From: SVQP01 sp045594705
GTDB taxonomy: Bacteria > Bacillota > Clostridia > Oscillospirales > CAG-272
Assembly (NCBI GenBank): GCA_045594705.1
Contig: JAZNZB010000071.1
Location: 1-20,844 of the forward strand
Length of the DNA: 20,844 bases
Reading direction: 5' to 3'
The translations under genes and the position numbers were made by a program. This document shows, piece after piece, positions 14,001 through 20,844 of the stretch (position 1 is the first letter of the stretch; each line of letters begins with the position of its first letter). The notes beneath the pieces were generated by a model. It did not search any database. It saw only the letters and a program-made list of their open reading frames with translations, and was not told the origin of the DNA.

Positions 14001-17000
14001 AACCTGCAATGCCGCCTGCGTGGTTTTGTGTGTTGGCTTCCACGCTGCCGCTGTTGTAGCAGTTGGTAACGTCTCCTTGGGTTTTACCCACGATGCCGCC
14101 CATATACCAGGCGACCTCACCGTTGGATACGACAGATCCGGTGTTGTAGCAGCGGGAGATCACGGTCTGCGCAGAAGCCTGGCCGACCACGCCACCAACC
14201 ATGATGTTGCCGATGACGCTGCCGCGGTTGGCACTTTGGGTCACGCTGCCACCCTGCAGGGAGGCAACCACGCCACCCACGCTGCCTTGGGAGATGATCC
14301 TGCCTGCGTGGATACATTGCTCGATCGTGCCCGTGCTGACAGAAGCGATGCCGCCAGCCTCGTTGTTTGCCACGACGGTTGCACTGCTGTAGCAGTTTTC
14401 AATCAGGCCTGCGTGGTTGGCCACGATGGCTGCAACGTTTCCGTTGGCGTTGATATAGGAGTTGTGAATTTCAAGATTTTTGATCTTGGCAGATTGCTCG
14501 GTGCTTGCAAAGAGTGCAATATTGTTGTAGCCTGCGTGATAGTAAATGCCGCGAAGCGCAAATCCCGCGCCGTCAAACGTGCCTGCAAAGCCTTGTATGG
14601 GCGTCCAGGAGCGCAGACCGCTCAGATCCGTGGTGCTCTCACCGTTGAGTATGACGGAAAGCGTGCCCTCGCTATCGGGCGTGAAGATGTAGCCGGGATT
14701 GAGATCGATCTCGCAGGTCAGCTTGGCGTTGATTGCGGTGTTGCCGCCGTTGACCTCTTGTGCCAGCCAGAACATGTGTCCAAGCTTGGAGATCAGATAA
14801 GTGCCGTCCTGATCACTTTCGGGCTGCTCGTATCCTGCGTTGCAAATGCTGCAAATGCCGTCCTCGTCAAATTCTCTGTGATTGGTATGCTCGGTGACGG
14901 TCAGGGTAGAGCTGATGGACGTGTAGGTGTAATTGTTGCTTTCCGTGCCCTCGGCGAACTGTACCGAATAGATTTTGATGACGTATTCACCGGGGGTCAT
15001 GGCTGCATTGGAGCTGACCTGTACCGTCACGCTTTCAATGCGATCGCCCTCGGCAAGCCCCTCGCACGAAAACTCGTATACGGTGGGCAGAGCGGAGAAT
15101 TGCTCGATCTCTGTGGGAAGCAACGTTATGGTAATGGGTGCACGCCCGATCGAGAACGTACCGCTCACACTGGCCGATCCGACGGCAAGCGTGGTGGTGG
15201 AGGATGCCGTATGGTTGACCGGCTGATTGTCCAGAAGGTGGATCTGATCCTCGGAGAGTCCCAGGATCTGACCTTCATAGGACGAGAGGTGGGGGGTGCC
15301 GTTATAAACGGCGTTTTGGGGAACGTGCAGGATCAGCTTGCCCGCATCTGCGCCGCAGCTGCCGCAGGTTGCGCTGATGCTCAGCTCCTCTTGATTTTCG
15401 GTAAAGATGTGGTTGTCGTGTGCTGCGGTTTGTTCAAAGCCGCATCCTTCATAGCTGCAGGTGCGGGAGTGAGCCGCAACGCCTGCAGTCCAGCCCTGAG
15501 AAAAGGTGTGTGCGAGTCCCTTGACGACCGTGATATCGTAGTTTCCGGTCACGTCGGAAGGCGAGCCGTTCTGCGTATAGATTACAGCCACCGTTGCATC
15601 GATGTCGTGTCCGTTTGCAAAAAGATCCACGTCAACGGTTACGTTCTCGGCTTCGGTGGAGAACTCGTATTCGTAGGTATAACCGAGACTGGGATAGGTA
15701 TCCACGGTGTCGTCACCCTCCAGATACTGATCCAGTACGGTGACCGTCAAGGATGCCTTTTTGACCGAGACGGGCACGATGTCGGAGGGAACGAGCTCGT
15801 AGCCGTTGCCGCTGTTGGGGAATCCGTAAGAATTGATCAGAATGCGCACCTCGTATTCCCCGGACGCCGTGGGAAGACCCGTAGTAAATTCGGTATCTCC
15901 GACGGTGCGGTATTCATAGGTAAAGGAGCTGTGCGAAGCATCTCCCGGCAGTGTCAGCGCAGGAGAGAGCTGACGCTCGATCTGCCAAGAGACGTTCATG
16001 CCGGGCACGTATTCCAGCGTGATGCTGTCCACGGCTGCCTCGGGCTTTGCCACGAAGGGGAGAATGGTGAACGTGCCAACCTCGCCGCTGCTGCCAAAGT
16101 AATTGCCGCTGCCCGCGAACGAGATGCTGTGCTGGCCGGGATAGGTGTAGCGTCCGTTGAGATAGAAGTCTGTGCCAAGCGTCAGATAAGTGCCTTTGAC
16201 CTTGTCGTAGATCTGCACGATGGGGTCAAGAAAGTCTCCTGTATAGACGTAAGGTCCGGGATCGATCTCATATTCAAATCTGTCTGCGACCGACAGATCG
16301 GCGCGTGTGATCTCCACTGTTAAGGTTCTGGTGCCCGTAAAGTTGCCGATACCTGTAACAGTGATCGAATGAGAGCCGTTTTTCAGCGATGCGTAACGCT
16401 CGGGGGTCATGTCGGTCACGAAGTCCACGCCCTCGACCATGATGTATTGCTCGTCGAACTTAAAGGAAACGTTGCCCTCATAGGTGGGGTAGAGCTGCAG
16501 CGGCAGCGTCTCCCACATGGGTTCACCGTAGGAAACGGAAAATTTACCTGTGGAATTGCTGTAAAGCACGTGAGTCAGCTTGAAGGGAACGATCTCGAAA
16601 TCGATCGTCTTGGCCGCACCGTTGTAGCCCTGAATGTGCAGCACCACGGTTGCGTGTGCCTCGGTGGTCACCTTTGTGTTGTCGGTGTAGTAGACCGAGT
16701 AGTCGGTACCAAGCGTCAGCTCTGTGCCGCCTCTGGTGACCCGAACGGTGGGTCTTGCACCGGATTCACCTTTGTAATAAATGTATTGCTGCTCAGTGGT
16801 GATCTCTACCGTCACATCCTCGGGGAAGACGGTGTTGTTTGCGATCTCAAAGGAAAGCGTTGCGGTCTGTCCGTCAAGGGTCACGCTTGCTGTGTGCGTG
16901 CCCGGCATGGTACAGCCCTCGGAGCAGCAGTAGGAAATGGGATGAGACACCGTACAGGAGGGGAGCGTGCAGGTGTAGCTTGCCGTATGCGTAACACCCT

Positions 17001-18201
17001 CTCCGAATACGGTGTTTTCGGGGGCTTTGAGCGTCAGACGACCCTGCTCGTTCTGACCGCAGTATGCGCAGAGATTGACGATCTCATGACCTTGTGCTGC
17101 GTTTGTCTGCTTGTGTCCTTTGGTAGGATTGAGAGGCGTGTTGCTGTAGTAGGGATCGCCTGTGTATGCGCAGTCGGTATAGCCGTAGTACACAACGGCA
17201 CCGCCCAGTACGGGCAGAGGCTGCGTTTGGGCTCCGTTGTCGTAATTCTGACCCCAAGCTGCCCCCAGTGCTGCTGCAACCGTGCCGTCCGTCATGGCAC
17301 TCATAGCCTTGCCCGAAACGTTGGTCAGTGTGTAATTCGTGGGGGAGGTGGGCTCACCGCTGTAGGCGTCGGTCACGTAAAAGCTGTTCTTGATCTCACC
17401 GCCGCCCGTGGCGGCCAGTGCACCGATATAGTTGTAAGGGCCGGAGATCAGCGTAATGGTGAATTCGCTTTCGTCCGTGGAAACGCGCAGGTTTGCGTTG
17501 ACAAGGCAGCTTTCGATCAGGTTGTCGTATTTGCCCGAAGCACCCACAATGCCACCCACGTAAGACAACGTGTCTCTGCCAAAGATGCTGCCTTGCACGT
17601 AGCAGTTGCGCACGGTGCTTTCGTACATCATGCCCACCACGCCGCCGATGTAGGAGTGGTCAGCCTGGAAGTAGAAGTTGGTCACTGCCAGGTTTTCCAC
17701 GGTAGCGTCCTGCAGGTAGCCGAAAAGGCCCATGTATTGCGACTCTTTGACCGAGTAGTGATAAAGGCCGCTGACTGTGTGCCCCTGACCGTCAAAGTGA
17801 CCCGAGTAGCAGTTTTCTCGGTTGCTGCCAATGGGCGTCCATGCGCGGACCCCCTCGGTAATCCCGGTCAGAGTCTGCGGATTGACTGTGATATCAGAGG
17901 TCAAGACGGCGTTTGCGTTGCGGTAAGTTGCATTTGCATTCGCCACTTGACTTGCAAACCAGTAAAGCTGGCCTGCATTGCCGATCTCGTAGTAGCCCGA
18001 GGTCTCGTTGTAGAATGCGGGCTCAAGGTGCGTTGCGTCTGCCGAGCAAAAGCCGTTTTCATAAACACCGCTGCAGCCGTCACGGTCGCAGCTTGGTGTG
18101 TCTGCCGCCATCGAAACGGTGGCAAAGAGGCAGAGCAGCGCGATCATTGCCGTTGCTGCAATCAAAGCTGTCGTGATTTTGGTTTTGAGATGTGATTTCA
18201 T
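11038..18201 (-). CDS. Giant secreted, wall- or membrane-anchored repeat protein (2387 aa)
   Basis: Signal peptide about 1-32, cut near SMA/ADT. Residues about 60-330 and 1200-1415 form GLUG-type beta-helix blocks (IGGVVGMMYESTVRNCYVQG; MGGIVGKTQGDVTNCYNSG). About 440-1150 is a series of beta-sandwich or MBG-like segments with scattered CxxC modules. Residues 1525-2210 hold about 33 tandem Cys/His/Asp repeats (DHxCDxGC, then DHxCDxC). A further C..C..CG module follows, then a Pro/Thr/Glu linker (2277-2335) and a C-terminal hydrophobic helix (about 2359-2381) ending KKRKD. There is no LPXTG. Start: AAAGGAG is 9 bases before the ATG at 18201 and only 3 before the one at 18207. It lies 45 bases after the 107-aa gene and may be co-transcribed with it. 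A role in adhesion or surface interaction is inferred; ligand unknown. Confidence 0.9.
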   Translation of the reverse strand: MKSHLKTKITTALIAATAMIALLCLFATVSMAADTPSCDRDGCSGVYENGFCSADATHLEPAFYNETSGYYEIGNAGQLYWFASQVANANATYRNANAVLTSDITVNPQTLTGITEGVRAWTPIGSNRENCYSGHFDGQGHTVSGLYHYSVKESQYMGLFGYLQDATVENLAVTNFYFQADHSYIGGVVGMMYESTVRNCYVQGSIFGRDTLSYVGGIVGASGKYDNLIESCLVNANLRVSTDESEFTITLISGPYNYIGALAATGGGEIKNSFYVTDAYSGEPTSPTNYTLTNVSGKAMSAMTDGTVAAALGAAWGQNYDNGAQTQPLPVLGGAVVYYGYTDCAYTGDPYYSNTPLNPTKGHKQTNAAQGHEIVNLCAYCGQNEQGRLTLKAPENTVFGEGVTHTASYTCTLPSCTVSHPISYCCSEGCTMPGTHTASVTLDGQTATLSFEIANNTVFPEDVTVEITTEQQYIYYKGESGARPTVRVTRGGTELTLGTDYSVYYTDNTKVTTEAHATVVLHIQGYNGAAKTIDFEIVPFKLTHVLYSNSTGKFSVSYGEPMWETLPLQLYPTYEGNVSFKFDEQYIMVEGVDFVTDMTPERYASLKNGSHSITVTGIGNFTGTRTLTVEITRADLSVADRFEYEIDPGPYVYTGDFLDPIVQIYDKVKGTYLTLGTDFYLNGRYTYPGQHSISFAGSGNYFGSSGEVGTFTILPFVAKPEAAVDSITLEYVPGMNVSWQIERQLSPALTLPGDASHSSFTYEYRTVGDTEFTTGLPTASGEYEVRILINSYGFPNSGNGYELVPSDIVPVSVKKASLTVTVLDQYLEGDDTVDTYPSLGYTYEYEFSTEAENVTVDVDLFANGHDIDATVAVIYTQNGSPSDVTGNYDITVVKGLAHTFSQGWTAGVAAHSRTCSYEGCGFEQTAAHDNHIFTENQEELSISATCGSCGADAGKLILHVPQNAVYNGTPHLSSYEGQILGLSEDQIHLLDNQPVNHTASSTTTLAVGSASVSGTFSIGRAPITITLLPTEIEQFSALPTVYEFSCEGLAEGDRIESVTVQVSSNAAMTPGEYVIKIYSVQFAEGTESNNYTYTSISSTLTVTEHTNHREFDEDGICSICNAGYEQPESDQDGTYLISKLGHMFWLAQEVNGGNTAINAKLTCEIDLNPGYIFTPDSEGTLSVILNGESTTDLSGLRSWTPIQGFAGTFDGAGFALRGIYYHAGYNNIALFASTEQSAKIKNLEIHNSYINANGNVAAIVANHAGLIENCYSSATVVANNEAGGIASVSTGTIEQCIHAGRIISQGSVGGVVASLQGGSVTQSANRGSVIGNIMVGGVVGQASAQTVISRCYNTGSVVSNGEVAWYMGGIVGKTQGDVTNCYNSGSVEANTQNHAGGIAGYSADGTISNCFNTGLVIANQGNVGAIEGFGGSGVKQNNYYLTGTAPGGINSEDTKGAAEALTEQQFEGGLAAYLLNQGQETAVWGQEIGKDQIPVYDGMTVYIYYDCNGTTVLATNTENTPDNQHADENCDHICDKEDCGAEGVGEHVDQNLDHACDYGCTQSIGLCRDVDPIDHTCDHGCGADFGEHADLTGDHSCDYGCSESIGTCEDVDPIDHRCDHGCGKYFGTCEDTDFDHACDWGCTHTYGTHRDITGDHVCEYGCSEPIGTCEDQDHDHACDYGNNCTVVFGVCEDVDPIDHACDYGCSQAHGSHTDNDYDHICDHGCAESIGTCEDANKDHLCDYGCSVTFGEHTDTNKDHACDWGCADSIGTCEDADPIDHKCDHGCSKTFGEHVDTNGDTVCDHGCAEALCSCPDQDRDHACDNGCTEAVGAHEDSNKDHACDWGCSESIGEHTDADNDHHCDWGCSEKIGACTDDNFDHACDKGCSAPIGVHEDLDRDHACDYGCLESIEAHEQATGTHACAWCGEVMSECADSNGDNHCDTCYQSICEHVPANDGNWSVTDTHHWKQCKLCLDFLEPQQEHSDENNDHACDVCTYFVSYCSDSDDHLCDLCGKKISACSDPDSDHFCDLCGEQINDCYDYDYNHVCDLCGKQTECADNNSDHLCDYCDKELGTCEDADSDHVCDLCNNALTDCTDANADHLCDACGKVLTDCTDTDSDHACDLCGEELTTCGDHDSDHLCDVCGTVLTACEDENSDHLCDVCQVELSACADADGNHTCDICQAPLSAHDDRNNDHMCDLCGVTFSDHIWTQATCTSPALCEICGAEDGEPSGHIAGQWQVITPPTTESEGLEQLHCSICKELLEEKVLPVLEQTDTEPETTEPAETTPEPETTEPAETTPEPETTEPAETTPEPETTEPAETTPEPETTEPAEQTLGEQTTTQQTEQSGEQSGSSCFGILPLGAVLPLLSICGIGLVILGKKRKD
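11196..11369 (-). repeat. 36-bp tandem repeats encoding the Pro/Thr/Glu linker
   Basis: Four full 36-bp units (11206-11241, 11242-11277, 11278-11313, 11314-11349) plus partial units on each side encode TTEPAETTPEPE. Units differ by only a few bases, so copy number may vary between strains. This is a typical wall-spanning stalk. Confidence 0.92.
11575..13629 (-). repeat. Tandem array of about 33 Cys/His/Asp-rich protein repeats
   Basis: Units of about 57-66 bp. The 5' part of the gene segment (about 13629 to 12440) has some 19 units of form DHxCDxGC-x6-[C/H]-x-D; the 3' part (to about 11575) has some 13 units of form DHxCDxC-x5-[C/H]-x-D-x-[D/N]. DNA units are diverged, so this is an old array under coding constraint, not recent slippage. 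Confidence 0.9.
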
Positions 18202-18246
18202 GTGCATCTTCTCCTTTGATTGAGATGGATTGGTTTTGCGATAGAG

Positions 18247-18570
18247 TTACGTGGTAGGGATTTCACGTTTGCTTTTGCAGGTGCAAATGCCGATCAGCTC
18301 ATCGCCGTGTCTGAAATGGTGACAGGCGTGGCACTCGCGGGCATGCGGGTCACCGTAAAAATGCTCGCAGGCGTCTTGCATTTGCGTCACAAAGGGAAAT
18401 CCTTCTTTTGTAAATTGCGGGCAAACGGAAAAATCGGGGTAGATGGGGATTAATTCGCTGTAGGGGCTGTATCGCTCAATTTCGTCGTAAAATCCGTAGT
18501 ACAGATCGAACGTTCTGCCGCCAACGCAAAGGGTCTTGTAATGATCGCCCTCTTTGATCCTTGCATCCAT
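18247..18570 (-). CDS. Small Cys-rich conserved protein of unknown function (107 aa)
   Basis: 107 residues with no signal peptide or membrane helix, so probably cytosolic. Conserved-looking segments are YKTLCVGGRTFDLYYGFYDE, IPIYPDF, GFPFVTQMQDACEHF, ECHACHHF and GICTCKSKRE. Seven cysteines (15, 50, 68, 80, 83, 95, 97) and several histidines suggest a zinc or iron-sulfur site in the C-terminal half. It recalls an unnamed family seen in Clostridia; I assign no function. AAAGGAG lies 5 bases before the ATG at 18570. The longer open frame that reaches into the upstream regulator gene is rejected because it crosses a terminator. The giant surface protein gene starts 45 bases downstream. Confidence 0.82.
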   Translation of the reverse strand: MDARIKEGDHYKTLCVGGRTFDLYYGFYDEIERYSPYSELIPIYPDFSVCPQFTKEGFPFVTQMQDACEHFYGDPHARECHACHHFRHGDELIGICTCKSKREIPTT

Positions 18571-18604
18571 GCCTGCTCCTTTCCGTTTTTCTTCATTAAT
18601 TAGA

Positions 18605-18643
18605 ATAAAAACTGCTATACTGTCGTCTTTAACAGTATAGCAG
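18605..18643 (-). terminator. Terminator of the double-HTH regulator gene
   Basis: A perfect 12-bp stem CTGCTATACTGT (18612-18623) with ACAGTATAGCAG (18632-18643), eight-base loop, and a T-run on the minus strand (18605-18611). Confidence 0.85.
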
Positions 18644-18662
18644 AATTTTCCAATCTTTTCTA
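18634..18662 (-). promoter_or_regulatory. Possible promoter of the 107-aa gene, inside the terminator stem
   Basis: Minus strand TGCTATACT (extended -10, 18634-18642) with TAGAAA 17 bases upstream (18657-18662, four of six matches). The -10 forms one arm of the terminator hairpin. No better promoter is visible before the 107-aa gene. Confidence 0.4.
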
Positions 18663-18748
18663 TGACCTCAAAAAGCGTTTTGCGGCTATATTTTTTTGTA
18701 GTGATGGGCGAATTACCATATCCTTGTGCAGGGGAGAAGGATATGGAT

Positions 18749-19993
18749 TTACAGTATGGTGGCCAGTTCGTCGCGTGTGTTGATGCCCCCCTTGAAGATG
18801 GCAATGCGGATGGATTGCTTGACCGTAGCCTGCGAAACGTGCAGCTTTGCGGCAATTTCGGCATTGGACATACCAAATGCTGCCAACTTGGCAACCTCGC
18901 GCTCGCGCGCGGTCAGCGTGGTTTCCACGCGTCGGTTTTGCAGCATGCCGCCAAGCTTTGCCCAGCCCATGCGATAGACCTTATAAAGCTCGATGACCTG
19001 TGAGAGCGCGGTAGGGTCGATCAAGGAAAGGCGACTGTCAAGCAGTGTATCCAGATTGGGCCGGAACTCAGCCAACACGCCAAACAAGCGGTCGGGCAGT
19101 GCGATGGCAATGGCGCGGTCCAGATGACGAATGGCATGCTCTCTTTGTCCGCAGTTGTGATAAGCCGTTGCACAAACCAGGCGCAAATACAGCTCGGTGA
19201 TCGCGGTCTTGTCGGCAACAGCCTGCGAGATCATGGGCTCAAGCGTGTAGGGCAGCATAGAGAGCAGCGAGAGCCCCTGCAAGCCCTCGATCTTTTGCTG
19301 ATTAGATGCAAGAGCGTATCCTGTGGCATACAGATATTTGGCGTAAAACACCTTGGCGGCCGAAACAGCATTGGGATGCAGCGGCTCAAAATTACCGATC
19401 TTGAACCAATCGGGAAAGGATCTTGTATCGTAGACCGCGCTGTCCAGAGCGGTCAGCGAAAGAGAAAGAATATCTCTGTCGTTGTCGTTTTTGGATGGGG
19501 CTTCACAGATGTGGATCTTGGCCTTGTTCCACATTTCTGAATCCCCGGTCCAGATCGCGCAAAGTCCTAACAGCATGCCCGCACAAAGCACCGCGTAAAA
19601 GCCGGAGTGCTTTTCAAGCAGGTAATTGGCCTTTTGATAAACGGTCTCTATATCTCCCTGCAGATAAGATATCTCGGCAGAGAAGAGCGTTTGCGCCTCG
19701 GGGTTGTAGGCAAGCGCATCAGCAGCTTGCGCAGCGCAGCCGGGCGAATGGTAAAGGTCGGTCATATATAAAAAGGGTGTCTTGCGCGGCAGCGGCATGT
19801 CTGCTGCTTGTTGTGCTTGCTCGGGATCCGACTGCTTTTGGGAGGAAAGCGGACGTACGGCGTCATCGGGGATCATCCAGACGCGCCCCCATTGGGTCGC
19901 ACCCGGGATCTGTCCCTGCTTGCAAAGCATCTGCACAAAGCGCGGTGTGACGCCCCACCGTTCGGCTGCGGTTTTGACATTGATCATATCCAT
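18749..19993 (-). CDS. Transcriptional regulator with an N-terminal HTH and a C-terminal LuxR-type HTH
   Basis: 414 residues. The N-terminus (about 1-47) is a winged-helix of the MerR/excisionase kind: VKTAAERWGVTPRFVQMLC ... GATQWGRVWMIPDDA. The middle (about 75-340) is Ala/Leu-rich helical, like the TPR-type middle of MalT-like regulators. The last 55 residues are a LuxR/GerE HTH: LTAREREVAKLAAFGMSNAE onward through HVSQATVKQSI. There is no response-regulator receiver domain, so the signal is probably sensed by the helical middle. GGGAG is 9 bases before the ATG at 19993. A consensus promoter with an inverted repeat in its spacer lies upstream, suggesting autoregulation. Target genes are unknown; the downstream surface-protein unit and divergent spoVT are only candidates. 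Confidence 0.85.
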   Translation of the reverse strand: MDMINVKTAAERWGVTPRFVQMLCKQGQIPGATQWGRVWMIPDDAVRPLSSQKQSDPEQAQQAADMPLPRKTPFLYMTDLYHSPGCAAQAADALAYNPEAQTLFSAEISYLQGDIETVYQKANYLLEKHSGFYAVLCAGMLLGLCAIWTGDSEMWNKAKIHICEAPSKNDNDRDILSLSLTALDSAVYDTRSFPDWFKIGNFEPLHPNAVSAAKVFYAKYLYATGYALASNQQKIEGLQGLSLLSMLPYTLEPMISQAVADKTAITELYLRLVCATAYHNCGQREHAIRHLDRAIAIALPDRLFGVLAEFRPNLDTLLDSRLSLIDPTALSQVIELYKVYRMGWAKLGGMLQNRRVETTLTAREREVAKLAAFGMSNAEIAAKLHVSQATVKQSIRIAIFKGGINTRDELATIL

Positions 19994-20031
19994 ATATCCA
20001 TTCTCCCTGCATTTTTCGGCTATGCGAAAGA

Positions 20032-20052
20032 TATTGTACTTTTATTGTACTT
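20032..20052. repeat. Direct repeat TATTGTACTT x2 at the regulator promoter
   Basis: TATTGTACTT occurs at 20032-20041 and 20043-20052, an 11-bp step (about one helical turn), so both copies face the same side of the DNA. The second contains the -10 hexamer of the regulator promoter. Confidence 0.6.
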
Positions 20053-20072
20053 CGTTTGAACGAAATTGTCAA
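20044..20072 (-). promoter_or_regulatory. Sigma-A promoter of the double-HTH regulator, with operator-like palindrome
   Basis: Minus strand TTGACA (20067-20072), 17 bases, TACAAT (20044-20049). The spacer contains TTCGTT-TG-AACGAA (20051-20064), 6-bp perfect arms. A protein bound there would block RNA polymerase. Confidence 0.8.
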
Positions 20073-20227
20073 TATTTTCATCACCAAACAGCGCAAATCG
20101 TGCACATTTAGCGTGCTGACAAAAATATCCACCTATCGGATTGGATAAAATTCGTGAATTCTTCTAATAATATCATTGGAAATCACCAATTCAGTGAAAT
20201 TTTGATGTATGGAAAGGTTTTATATAT

Positions 20228-20782
20228 ATGAAAGCAACCGGTATTGTGAGAAGAATCGATGACCTGGGACGCGTGGTCATCCCCAAGGAGATCAGACGCA
20301 CCATGCGCATCAGGGAGGGCGATCCACTGGAAATTTTTACCGACCGTGAGGGCGAGGTTATCTTCAAAAAGTATTCGCCCATCGGCGAGCTGGCATCGTT
20401 TGCGGGGCAGTATGCAGAGACGCTGCACAAGATCTGCGGTCTTGGCGTAGTGATCTGTGACCGCGACGCGGTCATTGCATCGGCAGGCGTGCCGCGAAAG
20501 GAATATGCGGATAAGTCGCTTTCAGATGAGCTGGAGAGCGTGATCGAGGGCAGAGGGCTGTATCTGTGGCGCGAGGGAGAAGAGAAGTACCCCGTCATCT
20601 CGCATGAGACCGCGCACTACGTCAGCTGTGCCATGCCCATTATCAGTGAGGGCGATATCGTGGGCTGTGTGGTATCGGTCGCGGATAAGTCGGCCCAGCG
20701 TGCAGGCGAGATGCACGGCGACGTGGAATGCAAGCTGGTGCAGACCGCAGCAAGCTTCCTTGGCAGACAGCTTGAGGGTTAA
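20228..20782 (+). CDS. spoVT: Stage V sporulation protein T (AbrB-GAF regulator)
   Basis: 184 residues, full length. In Bacillus SpoVT adjusts late forespore (sigma-G) genes. The N-terminus MKATGIVRRIDDLGRVVIPKEIRRTMRI is the SpoVT/AbrB swapped-hairpin DNA-binding domain (about 1-50). Residues about 56-184 are the GAF-like domain typical of SpoVT, with VVICDRDAVIASAG and SCAMPIISEGDIVGCVV. The ribosome site is GAAAGG, some 9 bases upstream. I could not find a convincing sigma-G promoter in 20073-20227; a short inverted repeat ATTGG/CCAAT (about 20175-20190) is present there. A strong terminator follows the gene. Its presence indicates a spore-forming ancestry. Confidence 0.95.
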   Translation: MKATGIVRRIDDLGRVVIPKEIRRTMRIREGDPLEIFTDREGEVIFKKYSPIGELASFAGQYAETLHKICGLGVVICDRDAVIASAGVPRKEYADKSLSDELESVIEGRGLYLWREGEEKYPVISHETAHYVSCAMPIISEGDIVGCVVSVADKSAQRAGEMHGDVECKLVQTAASFLGRQLEG

Positions 20783-20790
20783 TGCGAATT

Positions 20791-20826
20791 CCCCCGCCGA
20801 CGAGGCGGTCGGCGGGGGAGGTTTTT
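20791..20826 (+). terminator. Terminator of spoVT
   Basis: A perfect 11-bp GC-rich stem (20791-20801 with 20808-20818), six-base loop, T-run at 20822-20826, 8 bases after the stop codon. Confidence 0.93.
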
Positions 20827-20844
20827 GGTTTGGGTTCTTCCCCC

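Noticed and set aside
11497..18195. Three long plus-strand open frames (11497-12966, 13075-16323, 16369-18195) opposite the giant gene
   Set aside because: Their translations are low-complexity Val/Ala/Gly/Arg-rich mirror images of the repeat protein, with no ribosome sites or family features. The minus-strand frame has a signal peptide, domains and an anchor.
18571..18894. N-terminal extension of the 107-aa protein into the regulator gene
   Set aside because: It crosses the regulator's stop codon and a perfect terminator hairpin, while a good ribosome site precedes the ATG at 18570.
20012..20022. TTCGGCTAT similar to the ends of the inverted-repeat element
   Set aside because: Only about nine bases match and none of the adjoining module sequence is present, so chance is sufficient.
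20141..20170. TTGGAT followed by TAATAA as a promoter for spoVT
   Set aside because: Weak match with an 18-base gap, and spoVT is expected to use a sigma-G promoter, for which I found no CATnnTA-type -10 at proper spacing.

Overview
The window looks like chromosomal DNA from a spore-forming Clostridia-type Firmicute, probably an uncultured gut or anaerobic-digester lineage. The evidence is a SpoVT regulator, the yceD-rpmF pair, consensus sigma-A promoters, GGAGG-type ribosome sites and many intrinsic terminators. GC is moderate and coding density high. I see no tRNA, rRNA, CRISPR array or complete transposase gene.

Layout. 1-378 (-): 5' part of a plsC-like acyltransferase. 505-804 (-): small conserved protein of unknown function. 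905-2077 (-): tmcAL, divergent from yceD-rpmF (2265-3081, +). 3082-3718: gene-free interval filled by a 559-bp inverted-repeat element (3151-3709) packed with nested hairpins. 3719-6318 (+): operon-like run of a YitT-family membrane protein, an L-cysteine desulfidase and a small AT-rich methyltransferase. 6408-7106 (-): purC. 7375-8869 (+): orphan solute-binding lipoprotein. 8924-10849 (+): promoter, purine-type riboswitch with an overlapping terminator, and a TGS/ThrRS-like nucleoside kinase. 10918-11000: a second, truncated copy of the repeat family. 11038-18201 (-): a 2387-residue surface protein, preceded by a 107-residue Cys-rich protein gene (18247-18570). 18749-19993 (-): a regulator with HTH domains at both ends. 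20228-20782 (+): spoVT.

How the genes fit together. Much of the window is housekeeping: phospholipid synthesis, tRNA wobble acetylation, ribosomal protein L32, purine synthesis, nucleoside salvage and late sporulation. The accessory signals are the large surface protein with about 33 Cys/His/Asp repeats and a non-LPXTG C-terminal anchor, the orphan binding protein, and the dispersed structured repeat. The riboswitch ahead of the nucleoside kinase has the guanine-type core, but its terminator uses the aptamer's own 3' half, so ligand should switch the gene on. That and the structured element are the two signals I consider most worth checking.
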